This document shows, one piece after another, positions 25,678-29,234 of a stretch of DNA of 29,234 bases. The notes under the pieces were generated by a model. It did no database searches. It had not been told where the DNA came from and was given only the letters and a program-made list of their open reading frames with translations. Positions within the stretch are counted from its first letter, which is position 1; the number at the start of each line of letters is the position of its first letter. The translations under genes and the position numbers were made by a program. The stretch covers positions 1 through 29,234 of the forward strand of contig CANRLE010000003.1 of assembly GCA_947631385.1 (NCBI GenBank). Direction: 5' to 3'. Origin of the DNA: an uncultured Clostridia bacterium (GTDB lineage Bacteria > Bacillota > Clostridia > TANB77 > CAG-508).

Positions 25678-25884
25678 TTAATCATCTCGTTCTCTGTCAT
25701 TTTTTGTACTTCTTTTGTCTAATCCTATTTTTCTTTTTTGTGATTCTATTTCTATTTTATACAATTTTCTATCTGTTCGATTTTCTCTTAATCTAAGTGC
25801 TTTCTTAATGTCTTCTTCTGAAACTAATTCTGGTCCTTCTTGTTTTTTATATAAATTTCTAAATCTTTTACTTTTTTCTTCCAT
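25678..25884 (-). CDS. Unknown small charged protein, 68 aa
   Basis: I do not recognise it. ATG 25884 is preceded by GTAGGAG. The product is strongly charged and helical (KSKRFRNLYKKQEGPELVSE; KKALRLRENRTDRKLYKI) with a basic end (KNDRERDD), and has no membrane segment. It begins 64 bases after the corrected bofA stop, on the same strand, so it may be the last gene of the yaaL-bofA transcript. Confidence 0.6.
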   Translation of the reverse strand: MEEKSKRFRNLYKKQEGPELVSEEDIKKALRLRENRTDRKLYKIEIESQKRKIGLDKRSTKNDRERDD

Positions 25885-25948
25885 TTTTAATCACTCCTAC
25901 TTATATATTATATCATATATTAATTTTTTGCAAATACTTTTTGATGTG

Positions 25949-26210
25949 TCATCCAATTAGCAACTTTATAATGATTATACAAACAGCTCCTGGAAGTCCT
26001 AACAATCCGTACAATCATGCTAGTAAAAAAATTCAAACCTATATGAAAATTAAAAGTAGCACCTACTAAATTAATAATATATATGCAAATTCCACCTAAA
26101 ATTGAATTGACAATTAATTTAAAAATTTTTTTTAATGGCAAGATAAAAATTCTTCCAAATATAAATAGAAAACAAATACAAGCTAAATACGTAATTAAAT
26201 TCATATCCAT
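25949..26210 (-). CDS. bofA: BofA, pro-sigma-K processing inhibitor (+1 shift at CGG)
   Basis: BofA is a small membrane protein that restrains SpoIVFB cleavage of pro-sigma-K during sporulation. Read as 86 residues: 26210-26010, then 26008-25949 after a +1 shift at a CGG codon. Marks: LPLKKIFKLIVNSILGGICI and INLVGATFNFHIGLN, then IV-GLLGLPGAVCIIIIKLL only after the shift. This restores the family C-terminal loop and last membrane segment and gives the usual length (about 87). Without the shift the end becomes hydrophilic nonsense and runs 29 codons more. Start ATG 26210 has AGGAG eight bases upstream; the in-frame GTG at 26219 abuts the ribosome site. It follows yaaL, as in Bacillus. Confidence 0.88.
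26007..26009 (-). other. CGG +1 frameshift site in bofA
   Basis: ATG ATT GTA CGG ATT GTT AGG; skipping the C gives GTA GGA TTG TTA GGA CTT CCA GGA (V-GLLGLPG). Confidence 0.82.
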
Positions 26211-26293
26211 CCAATTCACTCCTAAAAATAAAAAAACGATAATAATTTCTTATTATCATTTCTATGATGCAAATTGGACAAATATTACTTTAG

Positions 26294-26584
26294 TTAAACA
26301 GCTTCTTCTCCTTCATCCCATAAAGTATATTTAATGTCATTAATCATGTCTACTTCTAATCCTTTTTGTTTTGCCAACTTTATTAAATAATCTAATTTAG
26401 CTTGATTTGCTTTTATTTGATAAGTATAATAATCTACTAATCCTTCTTGAGCATATTCAAAATTACGATTTGCAACTTTCAGTTCTTCTCTTGTTTTTAT
26501 AATAGTTCTAATTAATTCTATTTCTTTTTCAATTTCTGTTTTTTCTATTATTTTTTCTTCTCTTACATAATATTCATTTTGCAT
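26294..26584 (-). CDS. yaaL: YaaL/DUF2508-family protein
   Basis: 96 residues, highly helical, with the family pattern LVDYYTYQIKANQAKLDYLI in the middle. It precedes bofA, the same order as recR-yaaL-bofA in Bacillus, which supports both names. Function is unknown; the link is to sporulation. No recR is seen upstream because the next gene is on the other strand. Start ATG 26584 has GGAAGGGGA upstream. Confidence 0.8.
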   Translation of the reverse strand: MQNEYYVREEKIIEKTEIEKEIELIRTIIKTREELKVANRNFEYAQEGLVDYYTYQIKANQAKLDYLIKLAKQKGLEVDMINDIKYTLWDEGEEAV

Positions 26585-26740
26585 AGAATATCCCCTTCCT
26601 ATTCTATTTTAAACTTATTATATTCATATTATTTATTTTTATTCTCATTTTACAAATTAATTTGCTGAAACCTCTTGTTTTTTTCGCAATTTTGTAGGAT
26701 AATATATATGTACGATTATAATTAGAAAGGGATTTATCGA

Positions 26741-29074
26741 ATGAAATACATAGACAAATTTTTGAAAAAATTAAATACAGATAGAAATACCTTTGCTACT
26801 TATGTATTAACTTTGATTACTGCTTATTTAGTAGTCGATAGAATTGTAGAAATGCTATTTATGATTTTTACTGGTGTTTCTTATTCTTATTGGGGACCAA
26901 TTCAATACTTGCTTGCAATTGCATGTCCTGTTTTTGCTTTTGCTTTTTGTCCTACATCAAAGTTTGCCAAGACCAAAGCTTACAAAATAACATTGTTCTA
27001 TGTTTATATAATTGCTTTGTATGTAATTGCTATTTCTATGTTTACGCAATGGCTTAATATGGGTGCTTGGTTATTGTTATTGTCCGTACCCAATTACTCA
27101 GAACTAATTTCCGAATTTTCGGATTTAGTGACACCTGCTTTTACTAGTATTTCTATATACTTACCATTAGCTACAATATACCCAATGTTTAGATTTCTAT
27201 ACTTCAAAGTTAGAGACAATCCTCTTCACTTACGTTCTATTTGGGACTACCGTGGCATCAGTTTAGCTGATAAAAAAGAGGGACATGGACCATATACATG
27301 TGAAGTATTTTTATGTGTTGATGATGAGAAAAATCAAAACATTGTAATACCAGAAAATTCTAGATTTCAATCTTTATTTGTTTGTGGTGGTTCTGGAACT
27401 GGAAAGACCTCTTTGATTTATGAACCATTAATGGCAAAAGATATTGAAAGAAAATACTTTTTCCGCGAAGCTTCTAAAGAGTTGGGATTTACAGCTTTGA
27501 AAACTAACATTGCTGTTTTGAACAAACCTTATGACAATGATTATTTAAATAAAAATTTCAATTTAAATATGTTATCACCAGTAAGTGGAAAAGAAAGCAT
27601 ATTTAATACTTATTTAAAGAAAATGATTTTAGGCACTATTGGTGGAGAAACAGTTTATAGAAATCTCGGACTTACATTGATGGCTCCTGATTCCGAAGTA
27701 ATTGACCATATGACAGATGTTTGTAAAAATTTTGGTATTAATTATGACATAATAGATCCATCAAATCATGATTCAATTGGCTTAAATCCTTTTATATATG
27801 ATGACCCATCAAAAATTGCTGTTACAATATCTGCTGTATTAAAAGCAATGTTTTTGACTTCTAATAATAATCCTGAGGAAGCTTATAAAGGTGATGTTGC
27901 AACTCAAGCAATTGAAAATGTTACTATTTTATTAAAAGAGATATATCCAAGAATGCATGAAGGTACACTTCCTAATATGGAAGATTTGCTAAAATTATTA
28001 ACTAATTTTGAATTAATTGAAAAAATGTGTGAGATTATGGCACATGATGAAGATTTAAAGGAAAAATACTCTGTGCAACTTACTTATTTTAAAAAGAATT
28101 TTTATAAAGATGCCCCTGGCAAAGCTGAAATCGAAAAATATATTTATACAGCAGTTAGTCAATTGGACAATTTATTAAGAATTCCAGGCATTAAACCAAT
28201 TTTATGTAATAGACACAATAATATAAATTTTGACACAGCCTTAGCAAATGGAAATATGATATTTATTTGTACTAGACGTGGTGATTTAGGTGCTGCTGGT
28301 CATAAGGCTTTTGGATTATTCTATTTAATTTCTATGCAGGATGCTGTTTTAAGACGACCTGGAAATGAGAGTACTCGTATTCCTCATTTTCTATATATTG
28401 ATGAATTTGCTGATTTTATATGTAAGGCAACAGAACCAATATTTACTTTGTATCGCAAATTTAAAGTAGCTTCTACAATATCTGTACAAAGTTTGGCACA
28501 GTTAGAAGTTCATGGACAAAAGGAAAATTATCGTTCTGTTATTTTATCAAATTGTGCTAATAAGATTTTTACTGGTAATGCAGAATATAATGAAATTGAA
28601 TGGTGGTCAAAAGAGTTTGGTAGTCACAGAGAGTGGAAATATACAAGTTCTATGGATATGAATAAATTAGAATATGATCCTAAAGTAGGTTCTGTAGAAT
28701 GGAAGTATGTTGAAACTTTAAAACTTGGAAAGTTGCAAGCCTTAAAGTTAAAGCAATGTGGTTATTTAATTAAAGGTGATGGCGGAAGAATGTTATCTGG
28801 GCCTGGAAATTTGCAGTTTCTAGAGTCTAAATATAAGGAACCTCAGAAAATTAAAATTTATGATTTTGATAAGTTTTCAAATGGTGTTACAACTGAATCT
28901 GATAGTGATGATTCTTCTAAAAGGAAAAAATTAAATTTGAAAAATCTTGATTTTATTGATGAGCGTAATGAGTTTGATCCTATACAAACTGATGTGTCTG
29001 ATTCGAAGTTTTTGTTTGATAATGAAGATGCTATCGTTGTTAATTTGAAAAAGGGAAATCCTAATGGTAATTAA
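26741..29074 (+). CDS. VirD4/TraG-like membrane ATPase (type IV coupling protein family)
   Basis: 777 residues. The N-terminal 165 residues have four or so membrane segments (IQYLLAIACPVFAFAFCP; ITLFYVYIIALYVIAISMF). Then come Walker A GGSGTGKTS near 216-224 and Walker B LYIDEFADF near 551, with TISVQSLAQLE and a TraM-recognition-like end after it. The acidic C-tail (SDSDDSSKRKK) is likely disordered. Coupling proteins of this family pump DNA or protein substrates to a type IV secretion channel. No relaxase, VirB4 or other transfer gene is in view, so it may be the edge of an integrated element or a stand-alone chromosomal homologue. Ribosome site AAAGGG precedes ATG 26741; no CGG codon was found. 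Confidence 0.85.
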   Translation: MKYIDKFLKKLNTDRNTFATYVLTLITAYLVVDRIVEMLFMIFTGVSYSYWGPIQYLLAIACPVFAFAFCPTSKFAKTKAYKITLFYVYIIALYVIAISMFTQWLNMGAWLLLLSVPNYSELISEFSDLVTPAFTSISIYLPLATIYPMFRFLYFKVRDNPLHLRSIWDYRGISLADKKEGHGPYTCEVFLCVDDEKNQNIVIPENSRFQSLFVCGGSGTGKTSLIYEPLMAKDIERKYFFREASKELGFTALKTNIAVLNKPYDNDYLNKNFNLNMLSPVSGKESIFNTYLKKMILGTIGGETVYRNLGLTLMAPDSEVIDHMTDVCKNFGINYDIIDPSNHDSIGLNPFIYDDPSKIAVTISAVLKAMFLTSNNNPEEAYKGDVATQAIENVTILLKEIYPRMHEGTLPNMEDLLKLLTNFELIEKMCEIMAHDEDLKEKYSVQLTYFKKNFYKDAPGKAEIEKYIYTAVSQLDNLLRIPGIKPILCNRHNNINFDTALANGNMIFICTRRGDLGAAGHKAFGLFYLISMQDAVLRRPGNESTRIPHFLYIDEFADFICKATEPIFTLYRKFKVASTISVQSLAQLEVHGQKENYRSVILSNCANKIFTGNAEYNEIEWWSKEFGSHREWKYTSSMDMNKLEYDPKVGSVEWKYVETLKLGKLQALKLKQCGYLIKGDGGRMLSGPGNLQFLESKYKEPQKIKIYDFDKFSNGVTTESDSDDSSKRKKLNLKNLDFIDERNEFDPIQTDVSDSKFLFDNEDAIVVNLKKGNPNGN

Positions 29075-29082
29075 GGTTTTTA

Positions 29083-29115
29083 GAGAATGTTATCTTATAT
29101 AACATTCTCTTTTTT
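29083..29115 (+). terminator. Intrinsic terminator of the VirD4-like gene
   Basis: GAGAATGTTAT-CTTAT-ATAACATTCTC with eleven-pair arms, followed by TTTTTTG. Confidence 0.9.
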
Positions 29116-29234
29116 GTTTCGTATTTGTTGTTTTTTCTGCTTCTGTTGGCTCAATGAGACCTTCGGGTTATGAGCGCTTGATAAGTGATTTTGAGAAATT
29201 TTGTTAACTTGAGTTTTTATTAGTTTTAATAGGG

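Noticed and set aside
1673..26009. Sequencing or assembly errors as the cause of the breaks
   Set aside because: None lies in a homopolymer, all nine are at CGG, the four pilin sites agree, and no break occurs anywhere else in about 25 kb of coding sequence.
1673..26009. CGG reassigned to another amino acid or to stop
   Set aside because: A simple reassignment leaves the downstream sequence in the wrong frame; only a +1 change restores all families.
29150..29190. tRNA-Met fragment on the minus strand (GCTCATAACCCGAAGGTC) as an attachment site
   Set aside because: The anticodon stem does not pair (GCG against CCC) and no T-arm or acceptor follows; similarity is limited to one short string. 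A UUCG-capped hairpin is present there but cannot be assigned.
1..29234. CRISPR array, rRNA or complete tRNA genes, insertion sequences
   Set aside because: No regularly spaced short repeats, no rRNA or cloverleaf sequences and no transposase were seen.

Overview
The window is a low-GC chromosome segment from an anaerobic, spore-forming-lineage Firmicute, most likely an uncultured gut Clostridia. The grounds are AT-rich codon use, strong AGGAGG ribosome sites, TTGNNN/TATAAT promoters, a bofA/yaaL pair, ribonuclease J, and the 'GITLIALVITIIVLLILAAV' prepilin-like leader. TAA and TGA both end genes.

Layout. (1) 1-8.3 kb is an array on the minus strand of five prepilin-like cassettes, the first cut by the window edge. 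Each has its own promoter, a near-constant N-terminal part and a highly variable C-terminal lectin-like part. Between cassettes lie the wreck of an AlbA_2/ATP-binding regulator gene, a small antitoxin-like gene and a HEPN/MNT toxin-antitoxin pair. (2) 8.4-15.4 kb: gltX and rnj (one operon), an unknown coiled-coil protein, and a TetR regulator coupled to an acyl-CoA ligase. (3) 15.6-17.9 kb: a foreign-looking zinc-ribbon gene, comEA, and a D,D-carboxypeptidase. (4) 17.9-22.4 kb: a minus-strand run of dicarboxylate/amino-acid symporter, DUF5711 protein, CvpA and LytR-CpsA-Psr protein. (5) 22.5-25.6 kb: comM-dprA-yraN behind a consensus promoter and a 300-nt structured leader. (6) 25.7-26.6 kb: yaaL, bofA and a small unknown gene. 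(7) 26.7-29.1 kb: a lone VirD4/TraG-like membrane ATPase.

Main discovery. Four gene families (the four complete pilin cassettes, comEA, comM, bofA) look frameshifted, and every break lies at an in-frame CGG codon. At each of nine CGG codons the protein family continues in the +1 frame, as if the C were skipped and GGN read as glycine (CGGA seven times, CGGC twice). The arithmetic is exact: CDS length modulo 3 equals the number of CGG codons, and all segments between CGGs are multiples of three. comEA and pilin copy 4 each need two shifts and have exactly two CGGs. I found no in-frame CGG in the other genes except one in the atypical zinc-ribbon gene, where it appears to be read as a normal triplet. 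This suggests CGG is unassigned, or that CGGN is a +1-shift or quadruplet glycine codon here. The affected genes are competence, pilin-like and sporulation genes rather than gltX or rnj, so CGG may also gate developmental functions; that last step is inference.
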